This document shows, one piece after another, positions 34,201 to 49,200 of a DNA stretch of 64,000 bases. This stretch comes from Apoda limacodes (Eukaryota > Arthropoda > Insecta > Lepidoptera > Limacodidae). Made by a program: the position numbers and the translations under genes. Positions within the stretch are counted from its first letter, which is position 1; each line of letters starts with the position of its first letter. Below the pieces are notes generated by a model that was not told where the DNA came from, made no database searches, and saw nothing but the letters and a program-made list of their open reading frames with translations. The stretch lies in the NCBI GenBank assembly GCA_946406115.1, contig OX291550.1:2594803-2658802 (forward strand). The letters are read 5' to 3'.

Positions 34201-37200
34201 TTAAGAATATTATTTCAATAATAATCTTTGTGAATGTTGCAGTCATGACGTAATGTTATGCCATAATTTACTTGAAAATTTTTGATAAAGAATTTAAGGA
34301 ACAAAATAATATTACTTCACTTTAAAACCTTTACATATCGAAAATAAATGTAGGTATAATACGCAGCATAAGTACTTGAATACATTGTTTAATACCCTTT
34401 CTATTGCAGATAATGGTGTAATCATTGATTGCAAAGATATGTTAAGCCGTTGTACTGCAGATGTTATTGCTTCTTGTGCATTTGGTGTGAAAATAGACTC
34501 GCACAGTGAAAACAATAACCAGTTTTACGAAATTGCAAAAACTATATCCCGATTCTCGGGATATCAGATGCTTAAATTTTTGGCTCTTGTAGCTTTTCCT
34601 AATTTCGCAAGAGTAAGTATCCATAAATATTTATTTGCTTCTTTTTATTTTCACAGGATAATGACAGTGCAGTGGTTGCCCACAAGGATGACTTATATTA
34701 TATTATATTATTATTTTTTTACTTCTACTTATTCAACAAAAGTTGACTAATATTCCGAAACACAAAACATAAGTTACTTAGGCAACTGTAGAATAATGAG
34801 GGTATTAAATAATATACACACTTATAATAATGTAAGTGTTTTAATACCAATATGTACAGTTGCGTACACAACTTTATCTACACACACGACATGAAATCTT
34901 AAATAACATGTTTTTGTGAAGGTCTGTTTATTGAGATAGATGAAGGGACGGAATTTTAATACTGAAAAACTCAAATATTCCTCCTGGAAAATAATAACCG
35001 AAGACGTGGCAGCATAATCTAAGACCTTGGCCAGTCCTATTAAGGGATAAATCGAAAAAAAGTAATAAAACTGAATCATTGAAACACCTTTTTTAGTTGC
35101 ATAATAAAATTCAACATTAGAACACTGGTGCAGATGTGATCTATAGACGAAATAGTTATTTGTTATACAAGTGAGTAAATGCGTTTTTTTGCTAGAAGTG
35201 CCGACTTTAAATCCTGAGCTGGCGAAGTAGGTAAATATAGACTACATACATACATAGCGAGGGATTTAAAGGCACGAGACCGAAAAAATTTGCTCACGCG
35301 TCCAACATACAACTTTTCACCTCTACCAGCGAGAAAAATATTTTCACGTGACTTTTCTGGTAAAAAGTAAAGTTCGACGTTGGAGACTTGTTGTCTTAAT
35401 TCTTGTGGTGTCAGAGAAATATCTTCGTAGCTTGTATCGCTTATTTTTCAAATAAAATAGAATTATGGTTTTATAAACAATATTTTGTTCAAAAAACTAG
35501 CTTGCCGCCTTTTACTTTGTTCGGAATTGTACCTACTACAACCTCTGTCATTGCTATCAAAACAACGTGATATTTTTTAAGTTAGCTGTATAAACTTTTA
35601 ATAATACTAATTTATAAAAACTCGCTTAAAAACGAATTGATGCTATGTAGTTATATTCTTAATTAAAATGAACAAGGTTAAGTATTTGTCCCGAAACTTG
35701 TATTGTTTTTTTTTTCCAAAAGTCAATGTTCAATCAGTGAATTACTTTGCCTCAATAGTGAGCAAAATTCGATTTTGATCACTGAATTTGGACAGCAAAA
35801 CTATCCTTTTCGTGCTGGTGAGGTGAAAATATAAAAATATAAATATGAAAATATTTCTGACATCGGCATTATTAATTTGCTGAAAGGTTGATTAAAATTT
35901 CGCGCATTTACAAAACAATTGTAAGCGCGCGGTTCAAACGTACCCTAATTTATTTTGCGCAGGCAAGTGACAAGAGGGGTTTGAACGCACCCTACTTTAT
36001 TTATGCTCGTGGAATACCCAATCTTTATTCTGTTCGGCAATGCCCGGCTCATCAACTACCTATTTTAGTAGTTGCTTTCTTTAACGTAATTATTGTTTCA
36101 TTCATATACACCTAATTAAGTGTATTGGTATTAATGTCGACCTCAGCGGTATCGGTATTATATCGGCAAAAACTCGTGTTAGGGCATCGCAAATGAGCAT
36201 CCTGTACTTTGTTCTCAGGCTTTTTGAAAACATTGGTTTTAGAATGATATTTTCACAATTTTACAAATACTTTTTTCTATTTTTAGAAAATAAAGCTCAG
36301 ACTGTTCCCTGCAGCTCTGACAGACTTTTTTAGAAACCTAGTTATGAGTACGATGGCGGAACGAGAAAAATGTAATATAAACAGGAATGATATGATAAAC
36401 TTGCTCATGGAAGCTAAAAAAGGTTTAAAAGATTGTTAATATACCTAATAGTCCGTGGCAGAAACAGAGTGAATTGCTGAATGAATGAGTGTATAAGAAA
36501 TCATTTTTCAAAACTATTTTTAATATCTCTAGATTCCTAAAATGATGTGTGTGTTGACTGGTACAATTTGAAATAAAACATTATAAATTGCTAGAAAATG
36601 AAGGAAGGAAAAAAATTACAACCATAAATACGTTTTTTCTATTTATTTTTCTCTTCGCCTTCATATTAATTTTCAAAGTTCCCTTTTATTACAATTTATT
36701 TTTATTACAATAAAAGATTTTCATACTTCAAAATGATAGTTAATTTTATGTTGTATTTTTTTTTAAGAATTTTTAGTTAATTGCACTGGAAAATGTGAAA
36801 TAAAGATATGATTTGATTACAGGTCAATTATCACACGATGACCAAACGAACGTCGAGAATGACGCTGGGTTTGCTACAGTACAGGAGTCCGACATCGGAA
36901 AGAAAGCTGTCACGAGAGGTACAGCTTGTTCAGCTTGTACAGCTTGTACAGCTTGTTCAACAAGAGGAATTTATAAAAAATAATCTTTTTAGTGTTTCAT
37001 ATCTCTTCTGTAAAAAACCACGTTGCATCAAATTTTGCAAAACGTTGATGTACACATCGTATTTGGACAACTTATCATTTTCAAGTAGACCCTTTATTGT
37101 TTTTCTGTTGCAACTTCATTTCGCTTGGGATATCGTATATCGCGTGGGATATCGTATATCGCGTGAGATATCGTATATCTAAATCATAATCTATCGTAAA

Positions 37201-40200
37201 TACGAAGTATAAAAAGTTCATACCCTCTTTCATGAGTATGAGTACCATAGTACTTATTGTAACGCCATTTTGTGAGTTTCAGTGATAACAAAGCTCCTAG
37301 TGATTTCTCTGGAGACAAAATACTGGTACTTGATGTATGTTCAGTTGTTTTTTTCTGGTAAACGATTTTTGCGTATTCTCCATTTTAAATTTATGCGATT
37401 TCCATTGGCTTACAGTCTTATTATGGTTGCAAACGTTATTTCTTCATTACAATAATGATCACTGATGTGTGATGCCTGACTTTTTTTGCTATAAACCTAG
37501 TTCGGTAAAAGGTTTTCGAAGACTTGTATGAGTCATCAATGTTCCTACTGAAACCAAAGTCATAGTATTTTCCTTTGCTGTACTTGGAATAGAATAGATT
37601 TTAGAAAACACAACTTTGTTAATAGAATGCGCCCAAATCATCCCGAACTCTCATCCCGCGATCATGGTGCTTGCAATCATGATTTCCTCGACTAGTGACT
37701 GTAAGAACCCGTATACCATTATGTGTAATTGTATAATATGGTAATTTTTGGTATTTTTTTTAATTTATAATTAAACTGACGATTCAAAAGTGCTATTTAC
37801 AAGTCTATTTGAATAAAAAAGTTTGAGATTTTGATTTCAAATTGTACTTAGCATTTCTTGCGAACATTGACTTTCTTTGCCGAGTGCTCTTCTAATGACT
37901 TGCCGATTCTTTTTCGCAATTTGTGTGGTAGGCCTGAGACAATGGCTGTTCCTGACAGTGGCCAACGATTTCTATCAGACAGTTTATGCTGCTGGCATCG
38001 CTACATGGCAAATCATTATTATAATCGAAGTCTAAGACCTATAGCTCTGTGTCACTGAGTTGACTTCGCTTACTCAAATGATCCTATTTTTCATCACCAT
38101 GAGTGTGATTCGAAAGCGTTATATCCAAATCAGGTTCTTGTAGAATCAATAAAATACGCTGGCGTTCTTACTCTTCCCGGTCTAAACAGCGTAACAGCTC
38201 CAGCTATTGATATGAACGGAAACGTCACACGTGTAGTAACCGAAAGTCAGCAAAACTAAAATAGACCGGGTCTCACAGACCCTACCTGGGGGTAGGTAGG
38301 GTGACGCCGGGTTAAGGTCTGTACAGTCTTTTTCACCAAAGGTTTTTTTTTGATTTTCGATTATTCTAATTTTGCAAACTCCTACCATTTTACAAAAGAA
38401 CAAACCACGATAATAGCTACCACTCAGTGATACTGACAGTTAAAGAGTAAGTGAGCAAACCTTGTGTGTGATCTGTTCCTATGCTGATGATGATGAATTC
38501 GACCATTCTGAGGGATTCCTTCATTTTTTATTTCACTCTGAAATTGCTGCAACCCTTAAATTCGCAGATCCAATAATTGTTTTGTCTGCCAGCTCGATAC
38601 TTAATGACCCCTTTATTTTTTTGCAAATCACAATGTTATTATCAAAATTAAGTAAATAGTCAATTTAATTTTTTTAATTATATTTAAAATTTTAATGCAA
38701 TTATTTGTTTTAACTTTCGTATATTATCCATAAATATTTGTTTCAAACAAAATATAAAATTTAGAATGCTGGGCTACAATAATATTTTAAGTCAATAAAG
38801 TTCCGAGGATATCTGAAACAAATCTTTTACTATGATGGTTTCTCAGACATTCTAATTGTTAATATTAATAAACTTTTTGTGAGATTTTTTATTCCACACA
38901 AGAAAATAAATAATAAACTTTAATACAGTCTTTATTTTGCAAAAGAGAGCAGTACCACAGATTATATAATACTATGCAGTACGGTCAAAGAGAGCAGTAC
39001 GGTCAAAGAGAGCAGGGTCAAAGAGAGCAGTACGGTCAAAGAGAGCAGTACGGTCAAGGAGAGCAGTACGGTCAAAGAGAGCAGTACGGTCAAAGAGAGC
39101 AGTACGGTCAAAGAGAGCAGTACGGTCAAAGAGAGCAGTACGGTCAAAGAGAGAAGTACGGTCAATCTATAAATTAGGGTCTCGAATTTCTCTTAGGGCG
39201 AAATTGCAACGAATGGCAGCAGGTTCTCTTTACTGATGAGTGCAAAGTTCTTTTAAAACAGATCGATGGGAGACAGCGAATATGGAGACGCAAAGGAGAA
39301 CGCCACATACATTCTAATTTTGAACACACAGTGGCTTATGGTGGCGGCTCGATTATGGTTTGGGGAGGGATATGTTTGGGAGCTCGCACGGAGTTAGTGA
39401 TAGTCACAGGAGGGACCATGGCAGCAGATCGATACATCAGAGACATTTTAGAAGAACATGTTGTACCATTTGCCCCATTTATTGGTGACGACTTTATTCT
39501 AATGCAAGATAATGCTCGTGCTCATAGTGCACAATCGGTACAGGCATATCTGAGCCACGTAGGTATACCGGTGATGCAGTGGCCAGCAAATTCCCCCGAT
39601 ATGAATCCGATAGAGCATGTCTGGGACTTGCTAAAAAGAAGGATTAAATCCAGAATGCCACCCCCCAACAATCTAAATGAACTTGGAAACGCATTATTTG
39701 AGGAGTGGGAGCGGTTGCCTCAAGAAATCATCGATAACATAATCTGTAGCATGCCCAGACGAATGGAAACCGTAATCAGAGCAAGAGGGGGAAACACTCG
39801 TTATTAATTTTGCTTTAATTTTATTGTTAAATCATTTAATGCTTACTTTTTTTTATTTTTTGTGATGGTTCATAATCATCTAAAAATTTCACTTATTTCA
39901 AATTTCTTTATTTTTCAATAAAAAATAACGAAGACTTTTCAAAGTCGTTGTTAAAAGATGTTAATCAATTTGTTATTTTGTGTCTAATTACATTTTCGTC
40001 AAATATATGCGTTATTATCTCATAGTCTCACTTTTTTTTCTGTTCCGCTAATTGTGCCGGTGTGTATATTTGTGGAAAATAAAACTTTGTCTGTTCCTTG
40101 CCAATATATATATATCTTTGCTTGTTTAATGTATGTACGCAAAAAGTGTCTCTTATTTGTTAAAAATAGTGACCTACACAGTGTTAAAACAAGGAATAAG

Positions 40201-43200
40201 GATAAATTAGTAGTTCCGAAATATCGTATTCAGAAAGTACATAGCTCTTCCGCAATACAAAGTATATTTTTCGACAAACAAATTCCAGAAGATGTGGTTT
40301 ATTTACTTATTATTATTACAATATATGTTTAAGATAGTTTAATGAAAAGCTATTACAAAGTTGATGAACTTAATTGATTTGTATTTGTATCGAGGCATTT
40401 GAAATATTTTTTAAATTTAAACATTGTATGTTTTTACCTAGTGTAAGGCTATATTGCATTTTAATATGCAGTTGAAAAAATACAGAACATTAACTGCTGA
40501 CTTTCTTGCCGGTTCTTCTCGGTAGTAAATCATTCCGAACCGGTGGTATTTTTTTTAACTATAATTAAAATGGCGATTCAAAAGTGCTGATTAAAAGTCT
40601 ATTTGAATAAAAAGTTTTAGTTTTGAATTTCAGAAAAAAAAATTATCTTAAGCAGTACTAATAAGCAATGCTCAGTCCATGAAAAACATCTTCAACGGAC
40701 TGTTTAAAAATCTATGTCCCACAAATGGTAGTTTCGATCTACTGTGCAACGGCGGCAGTGCGAGTTCCAAGTGCCTGCATCTCTCACGGCTCTAGAAACC
40801 CTTGGGCTTCCACCGACTACAATCAATTAATTCTACTTTATAAAATGCATTTATCTGAAGCCAGCTGTTGTTATGTTTATATGGGCCATATAAATATGAT
40901 CACATAAAATGGTGGATGCATACAAAATAAATTTACGAGCTTCCTTTAGCTGAGGTTGTGCGCAGTGCAGTATATGCCTTTTACCTATTGATATATCCAA
41001 TCTAGTTTGGTTTGGACATGGTTGTATACAATTAACTGGAGACTGAGAGATCTAGCCTGGCCTGAATATGTGGCGCATCAGGGGTTGGCGGCAGGCGGCA
41101 GGCTGCAGGCTGCAGGCTGCAGGCTGCAACAACGCTAGTAAAGGCTCCTTGCACGTGCGCGCGTTATAATGCTCTGAACATATAAAAAAATGTAGATAAT
41201 ATAGATTATGTAAATTCATTTATGATATTTATTTATTACTAGACTTTGCCAGCGGCTCCGCCCGACCTAAATAAGGTTATCGGCGTGGAACTCCTTAATT
41301 AACTCCAATTAATTAATTAATGAACTAATTAGTTATACCAATAAATTGCTATAGCATGCTGTAGGTGAAGCAATAGTTTGTTTAACTCTGTTATAGTTAT
41401 TTCCGCAAGATCTTTTGATTTTTTAGGGATAAAAAGTAGCCTATATGCTATTACAGGACCTAACTTATAAGTATGCCAAGTTCGATCCGTCCAGTGGTTG
41501 AAGCTTGATTGAGTAAGTAACAAACATCCATCCAGACGTACAAACTCTTACATTTATAATATTAGTAGGAAAGTTCATTTATCTAATATACATGTAAGTA
41601 CATCTATATATCTTAATATATGTTTATGTATATGTATGTGTTTTTGTAAATATCCCAATTTATCCTTACAACAATCATAGTATTAGTATTAGCATAGGTT
41701 AAATTTTTACTGTTGTTATTTTTACCTTTCTGCTGGTTAGTTAAGCCTATAGTTTTATTGCACCGCCATTGAGCTTGTGGTTAGCTGGTAGAAAAAGCCG
41801 TATGGCATTAAGTTCGCGACTGCACACTTTTGTTTGTGCAAAAAGAATCAATAAATAAATGAACACATTCATCTGTTCTTACGTAAATTTAAGAAAGTGA
41901 CTTCAGATATATAATTTTGTTATGGACTTATTTATAGTAATGGTAAAAAAAAAGCTAAGTTCAAGATTTGATAAATAAAGTTAACACTACACTGTCCGAT
42001 TAAGGAATTCCTGTTATGATAGTTTGTATGTGTAATATAAATACAAGTTACAAATAAGTCATAAGTGTGACGCAGGTTTTATGAAATCAGATTCGCCTTA
42101 ATCAAGTCATTGACAAAATCTGTACGTAAAAATCATTTGGATTGTAGTTATGTAAAGACGAACTGAAACTGTTATTTAATTTTATAATGTCGCTGTCGTG
42201 GCCCGACCATAGAATTGAATTAGAATAGATTGATCATATTAATATATAATAAATAATAATGTTCATATTTCATGATACAGAACAGTACCCCCGGCCCCTG
42301 GCTGCATCATGATATGCTTTGGGAATTACGTATATTGTAAAGAAGTGAAGTTTGTAAGTTTAGGTCTAGGAGGTAATCTTTTTATCCCATTTTTAAAAAA
42401 AATACCAATATATAGGATGGACGTTGTGGTGGCTTGATCTTGTTTTTAATAACATAGGTTTTCAGTTCAAAATATACAAATGTGTAGGTCAAGTGAAAAA
42501 AAATCACTTTGTGATGTTGGTATATTGCGTAAAACCAGATCGTGAGTTCTCACTGAAATAGGTTTCTCCGCAGGTGAATTTGCAGTTGTTTCGATCCGCA
42601 CAGCATTAATTAATTAATTGCATTTGGATTTTATTTGGATGCAGACTATCTGCATAGACTTTAATTGTTTTTTTTTTGTTAATTTGAAAGCTATTTTTTG
42701 TATGTTCAAGACTATACAATTAGAGTATACAGTGTTTTTTTTTGCGTATTATTTATATTATGGAACTCTCACATTAGCGATATGGACAAACGTGGATTGA
42801 TATTATCATTAAACGTTAATGTTTAAACGATATGGTCAGATTTGGCTGTATTAAGAAATATGACTATTTCATGAAATGGTCGTCCCATCATGAAGTTATC
42901 AATTTAAAGATCTGGCCACGACACCGACATTAACTTTTATAATGTCAATTTTTTTTTCTTTAATATTTTGTTGACATTAAAACGCCATAATAATATTATT
43001 AATGTGGTTTTTATCAAAGTGAATAAAAATGTCTGTATTTTAATTTTCCTTTTTTATCTTATTAAAATGTTTAATTAAATGAAATACTCTCTTGGTACTG
43101 CTTACCGATGGGGCTCGGGCTCGATCTCCGCATAGGGTTAACATTTGTTTATTATGGATTCTACACATTTTATTGCATAAATTAGGCAATGCTTAGTTAG

Positions 43201-46200
43201 AGACAAGAAAGCGGTGTGTGTCATGCAGAAATACTAATTTATTTAATTGATTGCAGTTTGGTCTAACGACGATTTGGTTGCGCAAGCCGTACTGTTTTTT
43301 ATTGCTGGTTTTGAAACTGTATCAGTAACAGTGACTCTGTTATTATTTGAGTTAGCTCTAAATCCAGAGGTACAGGACAAACTAGCAAAGGAAATACAAG
43401 AAACTCATGAAAAATATAACGGAAAGTTGGACTATAATTCTATTCGGCAGATGGTATATTTGGATATGATTACATCAGGTGAGTTTAATAGGTCCATTTA
43501 ATAAGTAAATACAATTAATAAGTAAATTTGTAAGTTTCCACAAATACTGGTGCGATCCACTTTAGAAATGAAGTTCAAATATTTTGTTAACCTATTTTAG
43601 ACTAGCTTTTGCCAGTATTGGAGTCCATTCTCTATAAATTTGGCTATCGGCGTAGGATTCTAACGTCAACTCCTTAATCATACTAAAGAAGTTTGCTATA
43701 GCTGCAGCTATAGTTCTTTCGTGAAATTCGGTTATAGTTACTCCTGTGGAAACTTTCAGGGATGAACAAATAGCCTATTTCCTATTCCAGGACCTAGCCT
43801 ATATGTGTGGCAAGTTTCATCCCGATCCATCCAGTGGTTAAAGCGTGATTGAGTAACAAACAACCAAACATCCAAACTTTCGCATTTATTATTTTAATGG
43901 GATACCAGGTAATTAGTAAATTCTGTCAGTGGGTATATCCGCCCATAATTTGGTTATCGGTCAAAACCTTCATTTATTATACTAATCAAGTTGGCTATAG
44001 TTCGTTTAAGCTCGGTTATAGTTATCCTGCAGAAACTTTTGAATTTTTCGGGATAATAACTATCCTATATCTTTTCCCGGGACTATTACCATACAAAATT
44101 TCATCTTAATCGCTTCAGCGGTTTAAGCGTGAAGAGGTTACGAACAGACACACAGTTACTTTCGCATTTATATTATTAGTTTGGATATCTATCAGTATTA
44201 AAATTACTCTAACACCCTGTTATTATCTTTACTCTAAAAAACTATGATTTAGGCTCAAAATACGACCATGACAAAAGGCACAGTCAGATGAAAACAGGGA
44301 GATTGCACTATATTATACCTAGTGACTTTTCTCGATCATAAGATAGTAAACTTAAACTCCTATATAAAAATAAGTACCTAATAGGAATCGAAATGAAAAC
44401 CTTTACAGGAACTAACAAAATTTCTAAGGCCTATTGCTTGTTTTACACTATTTTAAGTAAAGTTATGTTAAGGCCTTTCCTGCGATCCACTAGCGCCGCC
44501 ATTAGATATCTTTTATTTAAAACCGGTCTACTGAAACTGGTTACTTTTAACAAATATGCTAAAACTGGTCACTTTAAGCAAATATGCTAAAACTGGTCAC
44601 TTTAAGCAAATATGCTAAAACTGGTCACTTTTAGCAAATATGCTATCTGCAACTCAGAGATGTATTATAGAAATAATACAAATCGTTTTAAAATGACTTG
44701 TACTAACTAGTTTCATATTTCATTCAATCCAATATTTGTGAAATCCTTTTTACGAAAACAAAATACAAAATATCGAATGGCAGTGCTAGGGGACCGCAGG
44801 GATGGCCTTTATGTAACTTTTTTGTTATTTATATTTTTGTCGCATGTAACTCAATGAAGAGCTTTTAAGAAAATGGCCTCCAGCCGTCGGAGTGGACAGA
44901 ACATGTACAAAAAGTTACAATTTGGGACGACCTAATAACGAGTCAGTCAAAGATTACATTGTAAGTCACTGGTACATAAATCATTTCTAACTTAGCTCTT
45001 TCATATTATGTGCTTTATGAAGCTCACGTAGCGTTTATAAAATGCAGCTTCAGCCCAAAGTATATTCAGCTCTTGTGCTCAGTTCACCACTATACTATAC
45101 TATAATCCTTAGCCTTGTTCAACTTAGCCCATAATACAGTGAGTTAGTGCGCACGCGCAGGTTTAGTTGACCCCAGTAACTACTTAGCATAATACTTAAT
45201 GCTTTGATATTAGTTTTAAAGTTTTTTAAAAATTATATAAGGAATGTTAGGCCCTTGAACTTAGGTATCATGTGTGAAAAATGTCATCTTTGTCTTACCA
45301 TTAATAAATTAAATATATATATTTTTTAAAATCTTTGTCCTAAAACAAATACTAAGTAGAAGGTCATTGCCTAATAAAATCAACATTTAAATTAAATATA
45401 CTTAGAATTAAGATTCCTGTTAGACCAATGTGTGTCAAAGGGATCAGTATTCCTTTTATTTGTTATTGCAAGTTGAAATTTAATGTTTTTTGCGTTAAAG
45501 ATTTTTTATTTCTCTTAAGGAATTACACAATTCACTTACAGATAAATACTTAAAATATGACATTAATGTCAGTGAGTGCTTGTGTGCTATTCTGGTCTAA
45601 AACGACATTTATATAGATTTTCTACAGACTATGACATGAATTACTACATTACTACTTAAGTAATTTATACCATAATGTCATAATGAAACTTTCCAATTTT
45701 TTCTATGGAATTTAGCGCTTTTGCCGTTCTGTAGGCACATTCTAATCTGTTTATTGACTTATTGCCAAAAAATATTCCTCAATCACTAGATAACAGATTC
45801 TAAAGATTTTACTATGTGTTTTGTGTCACTGACTACAAACAACCAAGGGTAATATACCTATGCTTTAAAATTTTCAAAAGAACTTTTAATCACTTCCAGA
45901 TTATAATTTTTAGCCCTATACACAATAAATGAATACCATTCAATAAGGAAATGCGCAAAAACATACTTAACAAAAAGGTTATATAACATACAAATTTTTT
46001 TCGCTTCTTGACATCAACAATTGCTATAACATTTGCACAAAAACCGCTCACAGATTCACGCATGCTTTAGAATGATAACATGTCGCTTGATTAAAGATAG
46101 AACAAGTTACATATTGCAAGTTAAATGGTTAGTATTTAGATAAATTATACAGGAAAGTAAATAAAAAATTCATTAAGGTAAGAGATATTTGTGCTGTTGC

Positions 46201-49200
46201 TTACTGAGTGCTACTCGTCCTATGTTATATTGTTTTCTAAGGCCTAGCTCATACTGCGAAACGTAAGACAGACGATTAATTACTTAGAATTCTACATATA
46301 CTTAATTTAATTACATAAACTATATATTTCACAAGATATGGATTTAGATTCATAATTTTGTATTTGTTTTAATTTTTAGAAATGATAATGTTTACTTAAA
46401 TTTGAATTATATACATGAATTTATTCTATTGTTATATTTTAGTATTTGTATTGCTTAGATAATTTATTTAACTTAGATACTAACATTTATTACACATAGG
46501 TATTATTAATATAATAAACATTATTGTACCTTCAATTTATTTTATTAGTTAAAGAGAAATCTCAAATAAAATAGTATATATTATACTGAAATTTCTGAAA
46601 ACACAACAAATTAATATTTTGAATAAATTTTGATGTGAAGGTAGACGATGAAATTTTCCGTTTTTCTTAAAAATAATTCAGATAAAAGAAGGGGAAGCCA
46701 TTGGAATTCCAGTCTGGGCAATACATCGTTCCGAAGAATATTTTCCGGAACCTGAAAAGTTTGATCCTGAACGGTTCTCTGAAGAAAACAAGCACAACAT
46801 CAAACCGTTCACGTACATGCCTTTTGGGGCCGGCCCTAGGAATTGCATAGGTAAGTAATATTAGAAAATTGAGGAACATAAGGTGGAGCCGAATCAATTT
46901 TTTTTAAAAACAGAATGATAGTGTCGAGGCTACCTAAAGTCGTTGATATATTGACGTTCATTGCATGGGAGAAGACTCCTGCTCCTAATTAAAGCTTTGT
47001 TCCATAGACATCCGTGTGGATCTTTACTTCAGGCATGTTGGAGCTCTCCTTCTTTTATTCACAAAGAATCAAAATCAAAGTCAAAGGAAGTTTTAGAGAT
47101 AGGATATCATCGGGAGTTCGTCGCCTACTATTTCCTTGAAATGTGCGTGAGTGATTCTGGTGTCCCGTTTCCATAGCTCTACTTTTTCAAGTTTAATGGC
47201 TGCTACAACAGCCTCTTTTTGTATGATAAAATGCAGGAGGTCTTAGATTTAGAATGACCTTTTGTGCTGACATAGGAGTCGTATTTATACAACCTGTCAT
47301 TGCTAATAAGGCAATATGTTGCAGACGCTATAGTTTTTATCGTAACGGTGCTTTGATAAGTTCGGGGCCACCAAACTACCGCGCCATACGGCCTTCACTG
47401 TGAAAAGCAGCCCGCCGCCACACAATTGTGCACACTTTGGTTAATTTTATGTTCAGATGCCTGCTCCAGTTCAGCTTATCCTAGATATTTGACTTCACTC
47501 GACAGATTAAGTTCTGTACCAAAATAGTTTTGTCATGGCCGTTATTTGGATTTTCCCGTTGATGATGAGAATAATAATAATAATAACTATATAATAGAAA
47601 TAAATAAAGAGTATAATAATAATATACTTGCACATAATATAACAAAAACAATAGGAACATAGAAAAAAAAATACAAATGGCGATCTTATCACTATGAAGC
47701 GATCTCTCCCAGATAACCTTTGGGTGAAGGATTTAAAATAAAAACATAATAAAAGGTAATGTGTGCATTAAAAATAAGGTAGATAATAATTATAATCAAT
47801 AGTACATCTTTAACAAAATTTATGTAAAAAATAATATTAAATACAAAATATATATTTAAGATAATATTAGATACAATTACATAATACTATACATAAATAA
47901 ATAATTATTTAAGAATATATATAAATTTATATAAACTAATACATACATTTACAAAAAATTACATAAATATTCATAAAGAGATAAATAATCAATAATATAT
48001 ATGGATATTAGAAATATGGCTATGAAGTGATATATCAGCTTTTATTTATTATTAGCTCCTTCCCGCAACTTCGTCTACGTAAACTTTTTTTAAAAAAAAC
48101 AGTATTTGACTGTTTACAATATCATCGGAATTCTCATACACATTTTCATCCTCTGTTTTGCCGTCTAGAGAATCATTTTTCGAAAACGGTGAATCACGTG
48201 AATCTTAATTTTTAACGTTCAAGCCAAGTTTAAGCCATTTCCATGCAAACTGCCAACCCATATTTTACCTCCTTAGGGGATTAATTTCCAAAAATCCCTT
48301 CTTAGTGCACACTTATGTCATTTAAGGAACGTTTGTGCAAAATGTCATGCTTCTAGCGGTTATTACATAGCGGTTTCAGCTGTTCATTGATCGATTAGTC
48401 AGTCAGCCAGTCAATTTATTCTTTTGTATAAATATAGCTGAATCGGCGAACGTTGTTTCTTTTTTTAAAACAACCTAATAGGGTTGTACTAATTCAGAAA
48501 CATTCCCCGACGTGTGCATAAAAACTTACCAAAATTTCATTACAATCGGTTAACCCCTATTGCGCGAGTCCGTCTCGCACTTGACCCTGTCTCACTCGCA
48601 CTTGACCCTTTTTTCTTTCTCACTTCACCCTTTCAGTAAAACCTTATCTTATCGGATGCCTACGTCATACAAAGAACACACCCTCCAAGTTTCAGGTCTC
48701 TACGATCAGGGGTTTAGGCTGTGCGTTGATCCATCAGTCATTCAGGACAAAGCCTTTTATATGTATAGATAGTGAGTAATAACGAGTTTTTTAAATATAC
48801 TCAAGGACTGCGCTCGTTTTATATCTAGAGGTAATGTGTTCCACAATCTGATTGCTTTTACTTTAAATGAGTAGACATTTGTGTATAGTGCTTTGGAGTT
48901 TTTAACAACAGGTTTGTAGAATTACGTAAAAAAGAAGCACCAATGAACTCGAAACATTGTTTTAAATATGATGGAGTTTTTGGATTGAACAGGACATTAT
49001 AAAGAAGAAATAGGACATGAGTATTCCGGCGAAGACGAATTGGGAGCCACTTAAGCTTTGTTCGGAATTCGGATATGTGATCATACTTTCGCAGACCAAA
49101 TATTAATCTTATGCATAAATTTTGAAGACGCTCAAGTTTATCAAGCTGCTCCTCAGCGAGATCAAGATAGCTAGCATCTGCATAGTCGAGAATAGGAAGA

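Noticed and set aside
36838..37182. 114-codon frame with QLVQLVQLVQ
   Set aside because: Frame-shifted reading of P450 exon 6 running into an intronic 9-bp repeat.
38977..39165. CRISPR array or repeat-protein gene
   Set aside because: The 18-bp units are contiguous with no spacers, and the QYGQRE frame is just the array translated.
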